NCBI GenBank assembly: GCA_011947345.1 | Contig: JAAVTG010001032.1 | Span: 1-60,791 of the forward strand | DNA length: 60,791 nucleotides | Direction: 5' to 3' | From: Phytophthora quininea | Lineage: Eukaryota > Oomycota > Peronosporomycetes > Peronosporales > Peronosporaceae | In this document: one piece after another, positions 1 to 11,058 of the stretch | Numbering within the stretch: position 1 is the stretch's first letter | How the letters are laid out: each line of letters opens with the position of its first letter | Position numbers and translations under genes: made by a program | Notes under the pieces: generated by a model | Told to the model about the DNA's origin: nothing | Seen by the model: only the letters and a program-made list of their open reading frames with translations | Database searches by the model: none

Positions 1-387
1 TTGCGGGTGATCTTGCTGTAGAGCACCAGGTTGCCCTTTGGGTTCCACAGCCAGCAACGAGCCTTCCCTTGACCACCGAGCAAACGTCGGGTCTTTGAGA
101 TTCGTGTCCAGGCTCAGAGTCGAGCGGGTGCCATTGTCCCAGAGAGGGACGACGCTGCTGCCCTGCTGGATGATGGCGAGGGTGCTGCCTTCTGTGTCCC
201 ATTCCAACGCGAGAACGGGCGCCGTCAGATCCAGTCCGATCTCGTCGTGCTGCTCTCCTTGGCGGTCGAAGATGTGGACCAGCCCGTTCTTGCCAGCCGT
301 GGCTAGGAATGTGCCGTTCGGATGCCACGCGAACACGACGGGCCCGACGCCGTGGAACTTGGACGCCAATTTGAACAGCTTCTTCAT
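1..387 (-). CDS. WDR19: Intraflagellar transport protein IFT144 (WDR19), N-terminal part
   Basis: Beta-propeller subunit of the IFT-A complex, which moves cargo along flagella. Reading from the ATG at 387, the protein starts with MKKLFKLASKF, followed by FAWHPNGTFLATAGKNG and HIFDRQGE. It then has an LALEWD blade repeat and a GSLLAVGT-type strand, the same order as the N-terminus of WDR19/IFT144. The gene runs off the left edge, so only about 130 residues are seen. Near the edge the frame breaks twice. Both breaks are repaired by one extra base in a short run (about 37-39 and 45-46), matching the run errors seen elsewhere in the window. The start lies only 22 bases from the stop of the gene upstream on the same strand. 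Presence of this gene implies a flagellated life stage. Confidence 0.8.
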   Translation of the reverse strand, partial: MKKLFKLASKFHGVGPVVFAWHPNGTFLATAGKNGLVHIFDRQGEQHDEIGLDLTAPVLALEWDTEGSTLAIIQQGSSVVPLWDNGTRSTLSLDTNLKDPTFARWSREGSLLAVEPKGQPGALQQDHPQ

Positions 388-409
388 GGCACCGGTCGGT
401 CTGTCGGAT

Positions 410-2412
410 TCAGGAGTGATCGAGGCGTCTCTTCATGTGCAGATCTTCGGGTCCAGCTATTTTGTTTCCGAGTGGCGGTGGCCACTTCCAGCAATTGCAG
501 TCGACGATGATCTCGTGACTCAGCTCAGCACCGTGGCGAGCCAGCTGGACATCGACGAAATCTCCAGGAGTGAACGACCCTGCCATGGGTAGAATTAGTT
601 GCCACAATGGATAGAGTTGGGGGTTCGTACCAGGCCAGAAATCGGTCGACATGCTTGAGCTGGAGATGATTCCGAGGGCCTTGTAAGCTTCAGCCACCTG
701 CAGAAGGAAACGTATCCGTGACAACGAAGGAATTTGACAACTGGTCGTAGGAAATCGCACCAACTCGGAGCAAAAGAATCTGGACCGAGATGGATCGGCT
801 TGACTTGCATGCAGAATTCTCAAGACGCTCAGACCGTACGCGAGTCCGTTCACCTGCCACCGGCCGTGAGAATGAGGAACCGATAAGCTGCTGGCCCTTA
901 CCTCTGAAGTGAAGCGGTCGAGGATGTCGTTCACAACAGCTCGGGATAGCAGTGGCGTGTGGAGCTTCCGTAATGCGACGTATTGAACGTGGTAAGACGC
1001 GTATGCCAGCAATCGACCGATCTGGTGGTCGGAAACAAAAGCTTTAGGTATTTGGCCGTAAGAACAAATTGTGATCGTACCAGAGGAAAGAGAGTGACGC
1101 CGTCACCCGTTGCCTCAAGCAGCTGTAGGCCTGTTCCTTCGCGCGGAGGTACAACGATGGCCACGTGATCCCATTCGGACCTCGTCATCTGCAAAAGACG
1201 ACGCCTGTCAGTAAAACGAAAGCGCACGGAGAAACCTCGTGGACAAGTTCTTGCCAGTCGCTGTAACAGGCTCGCGTTGGCTCGACCGTTGAAGAGAATC
1301 AAGTCTCCTGGCTTCGTGTAGAACTCCAGCACTTGAAGGTGAAGAACCTGCCGTGGGATGCCTCGCATTACAATGTGGTCGATGTAGGTTGTCGAGAGAG
1401 CTATCCAGTACAACAAATTAATCCCATACTTCATTTTTCGAATCCTCAAAGTCCACGCACCACCCAGAAACGAAAGCAGAGGGACCGAGTCTTGAGCTTC
1501 GTCGATCATTAAAACCCCTTGAAGATAGGTCTGCAGCTGGTACTGTCGCCGCTGGGGCGAGAAGCTAGGCCTAATTGCTGCTAGCCTGTACAGACAACGC
1601 ATGGGTCATCTCTGAGGAGAAACAAGCAAGGAACCTGTGCAATCGCCAGTACCATTTTGCCGTCGGAAACGAAGGCAAGTAGTTTTCAGGAAACAACGCT
1701 GTCAGCCGGTTGTGCAGCTCTACGAACTCTCGATATCTTTTCGCAACACGCCACGTCAACTCTCCAAGACAAACTTGCATCTTGAACACCTACGCAACAT
1801 CAAAACAATACGTCGATAAATGTCTTTGGGGGTTCGAGATGTCAGCGAGATACGCACCACGTATGGGCGTTCTACCATCGGTTGTAGGACTTCGTTGGCG
1901 TAGATTTTGACATCGAATCCTGTAAAGCTTGTTATGTCGATCTTTCCAAGAGCGAAACTATAGCTTGAGATCTGTCGCGTCACGAATGGAGGAAGCATTG
2001 GCAGTGCCTGAGCAATAAATTGGGAAATGTTGTGGTGTTCCATGTCCAATGAAATAATGTGCTTTAGCCGACACCCGCAGCCGCAACCGCTGCTGCATCC
2101 ACATCGTGCGCACATAGTGAGCATCAACGAGTATGAGTCGTCGTCTCTAGTGTCGACGTCTGAAACCACGAACTTCGCCACAATGCAGCGTTGCTCTTTG
2201 GTTAGTGAGCTGTTAATCCTCAATTGTAAGTCTGGATGGGGTCTGGTAGTTGCCACGACAACGACTTTTGTGTCGGCCCCTTCGCCCTCGATTGCACTTC
2301 TTAGAGCTAGATATCCCTGTACGATTCGCTTGACCTGAACGAGCGGCAGTTTGTGCAGAACCAATCGCAAATGATCAACGTTGGGGTGAGAACAACATGT
2401 CGATAAAGTCAA
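410..2412 (-). CDS. PX-domain protein with C-terminal permuted papain-fold (YiiX/NlpC-P60-like) domain
   Basis: The first half holds a phox-homology region: PYVVRISLTSRT, then WRVAKRYREFVELHNRL, LPSFP, and a closing RRQYQLQTYLQGVL with LLSFLGG. PX domains bind phosphoinositides on endosomal membranes. The second half reads KPGDLILFNG, then SEWDHVAIVVPP, LLEATGDGV and FFCSEL joined to VAEAYKALGII. The His in WDHV and the Cys in FCSEL fit the order of a circularly permuted papain-like fold. Introns at 1189-1244 and 698-760 are clear GT-AG introns. The true start is uncertain: about 130 residues precede the PX region and could include an intron. The frame slips around 1790-1800 and near the PX/papain junction. 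Function is unknown; a membrane-recruited lipid or peptide amidase is only an inference. Confidence 0.6.
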
Positions 2413-2754
2413 GTGATCGATTCGGGAGCTCGCGCTTCATAGCAATCGAGCTCGTTGAAAACGTGTTGACTTGTAGTTCCACGTCAACCTCGCAAACCGG
2501 CAACTGCATGCTACACCAGTCAGACCAAAAGAAAAAGACATCTCCTCACTACTGACCTCCTTTCCCAGCGAGCACCACGAGCATTGAGACCTTGCATCAG
2601 CATCCATATTGCCGTCGTTTCGTGCTAAAAGTCGGAGCTGGAATGCTGACAAACACACACACACACACACACACACCAGCGACCTGATGCCATCGTCTCT
2701 ATTTGTTTTAGTTTTCCATCGAGTTTCTGAATGCGTCCGCATCGGCAATCGCAT
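2413..2754. other. Intergenic stretch with CA microsatellite
   Basis: Lies between the PX gene and the stop of the phosphatase-like gene, both on the minus strand. It holds a (CA)12 tract. The open frames across it have low-complexity translations, and no gene is supported. It may contain the promoter or a first exon of the PX gene. Confidence 0.5.
2653..2676. repeat. (AC)12 dinucleotide microsatellite
   Basis: Perfect AC repeat of about 24 bases, the only long simple dinucleotide run in the left half of the window. Confidence 0.95.
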
Positions 2755-4687
2755 CTACCGCCAGGATGCTCGCGCACTCTTGGTTCTGCCGTATGCACTG
2801 GGCGTCGACGTTTTCCTTGTACTGTGAGTCGCAGTCGAGCTAATATCCATGTAGTCGGTCGAATGCATTCGGTAGGACGACGTCCTGAGGTCGATTGCAG
2901 TTCGGGTCAAGTCGACTTTCTTGCTCTGCAGGAGGTCTTTCGTCTCCACATCCTTTCGTCCGCGCGGAGGTGCCGTTCGAGGACGCGTAGGAGCTGACTG
3001 GGACTGTTGGGCCATCGGGTCACTCAAAGAGCGACGTGAGCTTCCCGTGAGGATGTTGCTCCCACGGCTGCGATTTGAAAAGGACGACGATGAGGATTGA
3101 GGAGGAAGGTCGACGTTGAAAAACACGCGGCCTGGAGCTGCGGCTGTCGATGACGATGAGCGCGCCGTCGAACCGGAGGTTGATCTCCAGTTTTCTTGCC
3201 CAAGCCTTTTGTCGCTGGTTTAATCGATGACGTTCCACCCAAGATGGCCCCGGAACTGTTGCTACGCCCATTCGTTGGAAGTGACACGCGCTTGGAAGAC
3301 GTCGAAGTTCGAGCAGTAGCCGGGCCACTGCTTGATACGCGTCTCGGACGAGAGTTGATGGACGCCAGCGTCTGACGCAGGTACCGAGGGTTGGAGTTCA
3401 TCGAGGTCTCTTCAGGCATGAATTCCAGCTCCTCGCGATCGCTGAACGTCGATGGAGAGGTGGACGCTTCGTCCTCGAGCACTACAGTCCTCTTCGGCGC
3501 CGAGAACGAGTGGAATCGCTTATTGTTTTGCCCCAATCCTGCGTCAGCAGCCATGGGATCCGACAGATCAAACTGCATCTCGTTTTGTTCCATCAGTTGA
3601 CTTCTTGCCCGGGCTTCAACTGCGGCACTTGACGGCGCATAATTGGCGAGGTCGGCAAAGGCGACTCGGGTTGCAATTCCAACTTCTGGTGACATGTCCT
3701 GCTGAGGAGAATTGCCAAGAGGAGAGGCGTTAGAGTATTCAATACGCAGCAATATCATTACAGTCTGGCACGTGCCTTTTGCTTGGTTTGCTGGACAAGT
3801 GCTGGCGTGGGGTCCATTAAATCGATCCACCCATTTGCCTAAAAAAATAACGTTTAACATGTTCAAAGGCGATTCCAATGCGATACATACAATAACTTGA
3901 TACTCACCGCAGTCATCTTGCTGTATGAATGATTTGGTGGCCTCTCCGGTCGAATCAGGAGCGAGGGGTACAATTTTCTCTGTTCAACATAATGAAAAAC
4001 ATTAGACAAGTATGCTTTCGTTCACCAAGCATTTTAGCGTACCATTTCAGGGACCTGATCGATCCAGGTCAAGCCGCGCCTATTCCCATTGTTCCGTCGA
4101 CGATCCACTGCGCCACTTGCATCGGGTGACGAAACGCAATTCAAAAACGTGTGAATGAGCACAATTTCATCTGTTCTCGGGTCGACGCCGTGAGTGCTCC
4201 ATTCATACAACTGCCGCTCGGTCGCACGACTCGCGTAATTTTCTTGGATCTGCGCTTCAAGCGAGCACAGTTGGTCGATGTAAGACTCGTGCAGCTTCAT
4301 ATCCGACCGCTTCGTCATAACAAACTCGTGGGCCTTGTCGAGGCCCCAGCAGTACTTGACCATCAAGTACCCCACCATTATACTTGGACTGCGATTGACA
4401 CCGTTCAGAGAGTGCACCAACACGCTTTCAGTCCGCTCGAGCGCTCGGTCAATCAACTGAATTAGGTGCATGAACTCGCGGTTCTTCAGGTCGAAAAAGG
4501 GTCGGCGAAGCACATCCTCCAGGTCGCACGGGGTGTACGACAAACCGAGACTCTGCTGAAAGATATTTGGCACTTGCCGGGGAACGCAGTTGATGATGTG
4601 CATGATCCCGTTCAATTGCAGGAAGTCCGCGTCCTGGGCAGCATCCATATCGCCCATAAAGAGTCCATCCTTGATTTTAGACGACAT
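2755..4687 (-). CDS. Dual-specificity-phosphatase-fold protein lacking the catalytic cysteine (pseudophosphatase)
   Basis: The first exon (4687 down to about 4050) encodes a DSP domain of about 160 residues: KIKDGLFMGDMDAAQD, then HIINCV, then the signature loop at residues 92-100. The loop reads H-S-L-N-G-V-N-R-S where active enzymes have H-C-x5-R. Serine 93 (codon TCT) therefore replaces the nucleophile, while the loop Arg is kept. Short introns follow, including the GTACGC...GAACAG intron after PEM and the GTGAGT...TTTTAG intron after KMTA. The long tail is rich in Ser, Arg and Pro (PRRVSSSGPATARTS, SSSSSFSNRSRG) and looks disordered. The frame slips once in an A run near 3190. Probably a phosphate-binding scaffold rather than an enzyme. 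The exact tail model and stop are less certain than the domain. Confidence 0.7.
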
Positions 4688-4857
4688 GGCGTACGCTCAC
4701 ACGTTTCCTTTCGCGGTCGGTCTTCACCTTGCAACTCACGACGGAGTGGAAGAGTGAGATCAATAAAAAGCTGGATGATGCCCCCAAAATACCTCATCAC
4801 GGAGTAGTGAAGGGTGAAACACGATCGCCACGGTATTATTAGTGAAGTCCAGAGCTC

Positions 4858-6585
4858 TCAAAGATAGGACTGCAGCATCGCTTGGTTCGCCTTGTCCACG
4901 CTTGAGTCAATTCGAAATGGAATTTTCTCCACCTCGGCGAACCCCTCCTTCACCTACACGCAGCCCATGTCAATGCTCCGATTCAAAATGCAAAGCAGCA
5001 AAACGTTGTACCGTTGGCGGCACGGAGTTCTTGTAAAACCCATGAATGGCGACCTCCGGGATCTTTTTCTGCTCCGTCAACGACCTGAATGTATTGAGGT
5101 GCATCGACAGCGGCTTCTCGATATCCATTTCAAAGCATCGGATCGGGATTTTCTGTAATCAATATGGCCAGTAAAGATGTCAGTACCTCGACCACCGTCA
5201 GCAGCAACTCAATAGCCACGATGATTGACGCACGTGTTGCTGTGCGATAGTGAGCCATTCCTTCCGAGTTCGTGGGTCGCGATTTGTGTTATCGACGGCC
5301 ACGCTCTTCTTTGTGCAAGTGCTTCGAGGCACTTCTTCTTACAGTTGGCAGCAGTGCGAAGCTCGTCCTGGCTGATGATGACATACGAGCTCAAGCGTGT
5401 CCGAGCGAAAAACGATTTCCCAGAAGCTGGTGGGCCAACTAACACGACCATTTCTTGGTCAGAGCTAGCATGTAGAGCAGACCTATCATCCATATCATCA
5501 ATAACGATGGACTTTGGGTCAAAGCCGAGTTCCCACGTGTCCGGACGCGTGTGAATTCGCTGCTTGGATCCCAAGAATAACTCCTCGGGCGTGAAAAAGC
5601 GAATTCCGAGGTTCAGCGCGAACTTGTAGTCCGTGGCAGCAAAGTCTTTCGGTCGCCCCGCAATTTTCGGTCGGCCTGCAGCGTCGCCGCAATAGAAGCT
5701 CTTCTCCTTATCGATAGCTTCCTCCCCTTTCTCACCCAGCAGCTTTGCCATCTCCTGCCACGCCCCAACTCGCGGTTTGCGCATCATGTCGCTCTCTGTT
5801 CCCAGGAACACCATCATGGGCAGCTTGAGCGCACGAATGATCGTTTCCAACTTGGTCTGCACTTCCTCGGCCGACACATTTCCCTTGGCGATGCCGTTCT
5901 GGTTGGAGAAGATCACGAGCGTGAATCCGTCGTTCTTGAGCTGCTTGAGCTTGTCCTTGACCAGCGTCGGGTGGAACCACTTCCAATCGTCCTTGTCCTT
6001 GGCGAACCTCTTACCGCTCTTTGTGACGATGAGGGTGCCGTCTAAATCGAAGCCTGCGATCTTGACCTTGTCCTGCTCTGCTCCGTGCTGCTCCCTGGCG
6101 TCCAACATGTAAAGAGACTTGTGCTCGATCTTCCACGGTCTCAGCTGCGGCTGCGGCAGCTCCTCGTCTGTCTTGATTGTGGCAGATGTAAAGAATCCCG
6201 CAGTCTTCTGCCTCTTCGCTGGTGGCGTGTCGGCGGTCTTCGTCCCACTGGTCTCGTCCTGGGCCTGGGCTGCCTGCAGCTCCACCAGTTGGTAGGATTC
6301 CGTGGCCAGTCTCCGGTTCTTCTTGACGCTGTCCTGGACCCACGTGGACTTGAGGATATCCGCTCTAGGGAAGCGCTGTCTCAGTCCTAGCAGCATCTTT
6401 TGACTTGGATCTCCCAGCACCAACACCACGCCCACTCCGCGCTGCTCTGCGTCCTGCTCGGCCACCACCTCCGCGCCGTGTGTCTCCAGCAGCTTCTTGA
6501 GCGCGTGGGTCGCGTCCTCATCGCGCTGCGGCGTCAGTAGAGCCACGTCCGCCGCGAACAGAAGCCGCTTGAGGAAGGCGTCCAT
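4858..6585 (-). CDS. PNKP: Bifunctional polynucleotide 5'-kinase/3'-phosphatase with N-terminal BRCT-like domain
   Basis: Repairs DNA strand-break ends by removing 3' phosphates and phosphorylating 5' hydroxyls. Residues 1-100 resemble a BRCT domain (VVLVLGDPSQK, ending in STWVQDSV) rather than the FHA domain of animal PNKP. A basic linker follows (PPAKRQKT). The HAD phosphatase begins with GFDLDGTLIVTKSGKRF, with Asp180 and Asp182 as catalytic residues, then VIFSNQNGI and FYCGDAAGR. The kinase P-loop is GPPASGKS near residue 395, followed by VDNTNRDP. The last exons read IPIRCFEMDIEKPLSMH and IPEVAIHGFYKNSVPPT, ending EGFAEVEKIPFRID. Introns are 5153-5195 and 4955-5011. One missing base in the run at 5310-5312 and another near 5230 break the frame of an otherwise complete gene. 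Confidence 0.9.
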
Positions 6586-7137
6586 GACGTTAGGTTAAAG
6601 AAAATCGGACTGGCATAATGTAGCCAAGTGAAAAAGTTTAAATTTTTCTTGCTTTATTGGATTCCAGATGGCCACGGGGCTGGAAAAGGCAGGGCAACGA
6701 TGGCGCTTGCTGTCCTGCAGCCCGCAGTAACATTCCGTCCGTGACAGCCAGTGGCTGGTGCATCCGTAGATCTGTCAGGTCTCAAGTGACGGCAGTCTGA
6801 AGCGCACTCGCCCATTCGAACTCTGTGGAGAGCTGTGGGCGTTGAGTGGATAACGCCGCTTGGTCGCTGCGGTCGCTGCTGCTGTTCACTGCTCATCTTC
6901 TCCGGGCTCTCCGCGCCTGTTTCTTCGCGTCGGACGCGAACCGGTTCTCGGTCCGTCGGCGGCGAGACCAGTCTTCTCTGCGCCGGAAGCCGGGCGCTTG
7001 TTTACACGTCGTAGTCCGTCTCGGGGAGACGCGAGTGGCCGCTCGTCACTTCGCTCTAGTCGGCGCCGTGGGGAGGGGAGGAGACCAAACCGAACCAGAC
7101 CAGCGCAGAGCCTTGAGGGACATTCAGCCAACAGGAA
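6586..7137. promoter_or_regulatory. Divergent promoter region between PNKP and the FYVE-TPR gene
   Basis: 552 bases between two outward-facing starts, so both promoters and 5' UTRs must lie here. Open frames across it are GC-biased shadows with no domain. I do not identify a specific core promoter motif. Confidence 0.5.
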
Positions 7138-9330
7138 ATGCCACAGCCGCAGGCTCGCGGCAACAGCGCAATGGCCAAGTTCGACCCCAGCATGTCCAGA
7201 GCCTGGCAGCTCGACAACCGATGCGGCATGTGCGGCCACAGCTTCGGTTACCTCAACCCCAGACACCACTGCAGGAGCTGCGGCATGTCGGTCTGCGGCA
7301 AGCACTCTAGAAACAAAGTGGTGATCCCGTCGTCGCTGTCCAAAGTGCCGCAACGAGTATGTGATCACTGCTACCCTACCTGCATGAGAGGAGGGGTGGC
7401 CAAAGGAGCAGGAGCAGCGAGATCAGATGCAAGAGCAGCGTCGGCACAAGCTCGGCCACGAAGAGATGCGTCGCCTCGATCGAGGAGAAGACACACACTG
7501 GAGCCGAGACCGTCTCGTGAACGCGATCGAACACGCAGTCCAAGAGGGGTTCTAGGATGAGGCAGATGGACTCGCCCAGGAGAGATAACAGGACGTGGAA
7601 TGGCGACGATGACTGCGACGAAAGGAGGCGCATTGCGAAGCGTCCCGTGCAGTCAGCGAGAGAGCGACCCAGGGAATCAGGAGGACGAGACCAGTCCAGG
7701 GAGTTGAGGCCCGTGTCATCGCGTGAGCGTCGCATCATGTCCCCTCACGCATCGCCCGCTCAAAAGAGCGCCGACGCCTTGCCAATGATGACCCTCTTCG
7801 TCAGCGGAAGCAAGACAGGATGCGTAGTCCTGCACCCAGTCTTGGCAAAGAGGAAGCAGCAAGCCGTCCGAGCCGTCGACATGCCGTACCGAGGCCTCAT
7901 CGACGACGCTGAGTCATCTGTACGCCGACTTCAATGCCGAAAAACACAGGGAGAAGACATCGGCGAGGAAGGCGCAGCCCAGACCTCGTAAGGAAAAGGA
8001 GGAAGAAGAGCGTCGCGACTCGTCCTTCTCGATTTTTAGCCTGACGTCCGGTCCTGGAGATGTCGATCCGTTCGACGGTCCCAGTGCAGCTCAAGCACAG
8101 AAAGCCAAGGAGAGGAAGAAGAAAGAGGAACCAGCTCCGCGTCGACCACAAAAATCCCGTACGGTCAACGGCACACGACCATCTCTGGAGAAGAAGAAGG
8201 AGCTCGATTTTGGCGCTTCCTCTAGCAGCGTGACGAGCTTCGAAGTATCGGCGATCACGCAAAAGTATCTGAAGGCGCCGCCCAAGATGGAGCCAATGCA
8301 GACGGATCTCAAACCGATGGAAGAAGATGAAGAAGAGTCAACCCGTTCTGCTAAACCCCTCACGAGTGCGAGGCATCGCAGTCCGGTCGCACCGCCGAAA
8401 GCTCGCAAGCATGACAACAAGATTCGCGGCGCATATCCTAGCTCTCGTGCATTGCCACCGTTTCGCCAACGACGCGATCCTCATAAGAACGATGACCTCC
8501 ATGAATTCAGATCAAGCAGCGAACTTGGCGATTCCCTTAAAAGCTATGGTGATAGGAAACCCTCTCGAAATAGTGGAGATAAGTCATCGCGGACGTCTTC
8601 TATCTCGGACGACGAGGAGCTGAAAAGGGACCAAGGCTCACTGAGGAGCGGCAAACGCTTCAGTGATGACGAGTGCTTCAGCAATCCCGACGACAAGACA
8701 CTTGCCAATTTGATCTCCGCCTCCAATCGAGCAAGCCGGGAGCTGACAGTCAAGGCTCGCGCTAAAAGAGCTGACATCGCAGGGATCGGTCCAGCTTCGA
8801 AGGAACCGACAAAACCGACGTACCAACTGACCAAGAGAGATCGAGACGTCATGCAGCAAATGTCAGAACTTGAAGTGCAGGTGCTGAAGCAACAAAAGGA
8901 GCTCCCGGTCTTGCTGGAGAAATATCGGCAGGCGACACAGCGTGCGGAGAAGGCAAAGCTGGAGCTGCGCGAGTCGAGGGCCCGCGTGCTGCGATACGAA
9001 AAAGCGCACGCTGTGGTTTCGCGTGCTATTCGCACCGGACGACTGTACATGCAACAAAAGGAGTACATGGCCGCTATCCTGGAACTGATGCGCGCCACGA
9101 ACATTGAGAAGTCGAATGCGACGCTGTGGTACATGTTGGCGGAGTGCCGCCTGAAGATCAGCCAGCCCGCCGCTGCCGAGGATGCGTGCATGACGAGTCT
9201 CAACCTACAGCCGACCGCCGCCGGCGTGGCGCTGCTGGGTCGCATCCTCTACGAGCGCGGACGGCACGACGAGGCCATTGAATGTTATTTATCAGCTTTG
9301 GGGCGTAGTGAAGACGTGGACGATGAGTAG
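7138..9330 (+). CDS. FYVE zinc-finger protein with coiled coil and C-terminal TPR repeats
   Basis: The N-terminus (7138-7380) is a FYVE finger: CGMCGHSFG, NPRHHCRSCG, SVCGKHS, then PQRVCDHCY. These give eight Cys/His zinc ligands and the RHHCR motif that binds phosphatidylinositol 3-phosphate on endosomes. A long charged, Arg/Ser-rich linker follows. From about 8860 there is a coiled coil (MQQMSELEVQVLKQQKEL, ALRESR-type heptads). The last 110 residues are TPR-like (YMQQKEYMAAILELMRATN, LWYMLAECRL, LLGRILYERGRHDEAIECY). The linker changes frame at least twice between 7400 and 8230, again at short runs. The region upstream of 8230 stays open in the frame of the long 3' exon. I treat the whole as one gene; two separate genes are possible but less likely. 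The FYVE-TPR pairing suits an endosomal adaptor. Confidence 0.75.
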
Positions 9331-9729
9331 AACGACGTAGTGTAGTAGTGTGCCAGTGCAACCCCCCTCCCCACAATAACCCCAAGAAATAAGAGCTGTT
9401 AACGGTACGAGCATGATGCTTGACACTCGTCCAAGAGGTGGCGTCTACAGATCGCCTCGATAATAATTGACGCAAACGCGCGTGGTGACGCCAAGCACTG
9501 CTTTTGCGCGCCTGAAAATTGCTCCAAAACCGCCTCTGGATGGGCTTCAACGACAGCATCCAGCGCACACGACCGTCTCTCTCAATTCGTATGTGATGGC
9601 GCTAAAGGCAACGCCATCAATGTCGCTCCTTGCGGCAAGTTGCCTTTCACTTCAACTTGAGAAAATCAGTTTCATAAAATTCGTTTCCAACAAAGAAAAT
9701 CATTTTCAATTTGAAAACCGCGGGAAGTG
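9331..9729. other. Spacer between tandem plus-strand genes
   Basis: Holds the 3' end of the FYVE-TPR gene and the promoter of the AT-hook gene. AT-rich just before the next start (9660-9725). No gene or repeat seen. Confidence 0.5.
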
Positions 9730-10950
9730 ATGAAGGCGATGGGCAAGGCTGACGGCACCGCGCCCAAGAAGCGTGGGCGGCCGCGCAAGACCGAGGCAGC
9801 GGCCCCGACCAAGAAGCGGCAGCGCAAGCGCAAGAGCTCGTGGGACTACGAGGACAACGACGGGGACGGAGATTTCCTGAACGACAGCGGCGGCGAGGAC
9901 TCGGAGCCGCCCGTGGCCAAGCAGCCGCCTAAAAGCGCCCGGGACGGCCCCGCAAGGACCCCAAAGCCGAGGGGAAGACGACGGCAGCTGTTAAACGGAA
10001 GCGCACGGTCAAGAAGACGGCGGACAGTGACGCGGACGACGAGAACGAGGACCGAGAGACACTGGAGGACAAGCACCGCAGTCGCAGGGCCCAGTATGAG
10101 ACGGACAGCGAGCGGCTGCTGCAGGAGGTGCGTGCGCTGGCGCTGGCCGAGAAGAAGACGCAGGAGAAGCTCATCGAGAAGCTCAAGAAAGACGTCACGA
10201 CGCTGTCCAAGCAGGCCGAGGAGGAGCGGAAGCGACGGAAGAAGGAGGTGGACAGACTCGTGGCCGAGAGAATGCGCGAGTACGACGAGAAACAGCGCGA
10301 CAGAGATGACGGGGACGTGGAAAAGAAGGCGCTGAAGATGCAGGTCAAGGAGCTGGAGGCGCAATTCGCGTCCTTCAAGAGGAGCACCGGACCGGACGAC
10401 GTCGTCACGGTCAACAGCGCTGCTGCATCGGCGTCGATGGGTACGTGGTTGTACATTGAAAAGGTTGTGTAGTTGGTTGTCTTAATTGAGTTTGTTGGGT
10501 CCTCTGCAGCGATGAAGAACAGCGAGGCCATTATCCAGCTCGCCCAGGCGAACAAGTTGCTGGAGATGTATCGCCTGGTGACGAGCACAGACATTCAGTT
10601 GATCGAATCCGAAGAGGACGACCAGGACGACAATATTACTGACATTTCCTGCACGGCCACCGACTCGGCAACTGGGAACCAACTCAAGTTTGATCTGGCT
10701 GTTCCTGCCAACGTTTCGAGCGAGATTGACTATCTCCCCAGTGAAAACCCGCCGCCGAATCTCAAAGTGCCGAAATATTTTCAAGTGAGGATTTTATAAT
10801 TTCCATGGGGGTATAACGCATCTAACCCGTGATGTGGTTGCTGTACAACAGGAGGATTTGAGCTTCAATAGATCCGAGATGACCAAGTTCATTCGGTCCA
10901 TCCTGGACGTAGTGATTAGACAGAAGAAGGCTGGGGAGCTGGGGAAGTAA
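9730..10950 (+). CDS. AT-hook coiled-coil protein with Csm1/Pcs1 (monopolin)-like C-terminal domain
   Basis: Residues 1-20 contain an AT-hook (KKRGRPRKTE). A second one (KRPGRPRKD) appears once the A run at 9931-9934 is read as five bases. A long acidic then heptad-rich coiled coil follows (EVRALALAEKKTQEKLIEKL, EEERKRRKKEVDRL). Two GT-AG introns, 10441-10509 and 10785-10851, separate the last exons. The C-terminal domain reads LLEMYRLVTSTDIQLIE, ISCTATDSATGNQLKFDL, EIDYLP and LSFNRSEMTKFI. This is the strand order and hydrophobic pattern of the Csm1/Pcs1 globular domain, related to Spc24/Spc25 folds, which clamps kinetochores or organises rDNA. The match is by pattern only. AT-hooks would give direct DNA binding. 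The gene ends at TAA 10948-10950. Confidence 0.6.
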
Positions 10951-11058
10951 GGGCTGGTGAAGTATGCTCCGTCATCGAGACGTCCCCGGAGATTAATGCA
11001 TCAGATATGCGTATTATTTGCGGTTGATTGGATGCATCTACTACTATGTGGTATCGCT

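Noticed and set aside
38..592. Plus-strand frame at the left edge
   Set aside because: Antisense shadow of the IFT144 N-terminus and the end of the PX gene.
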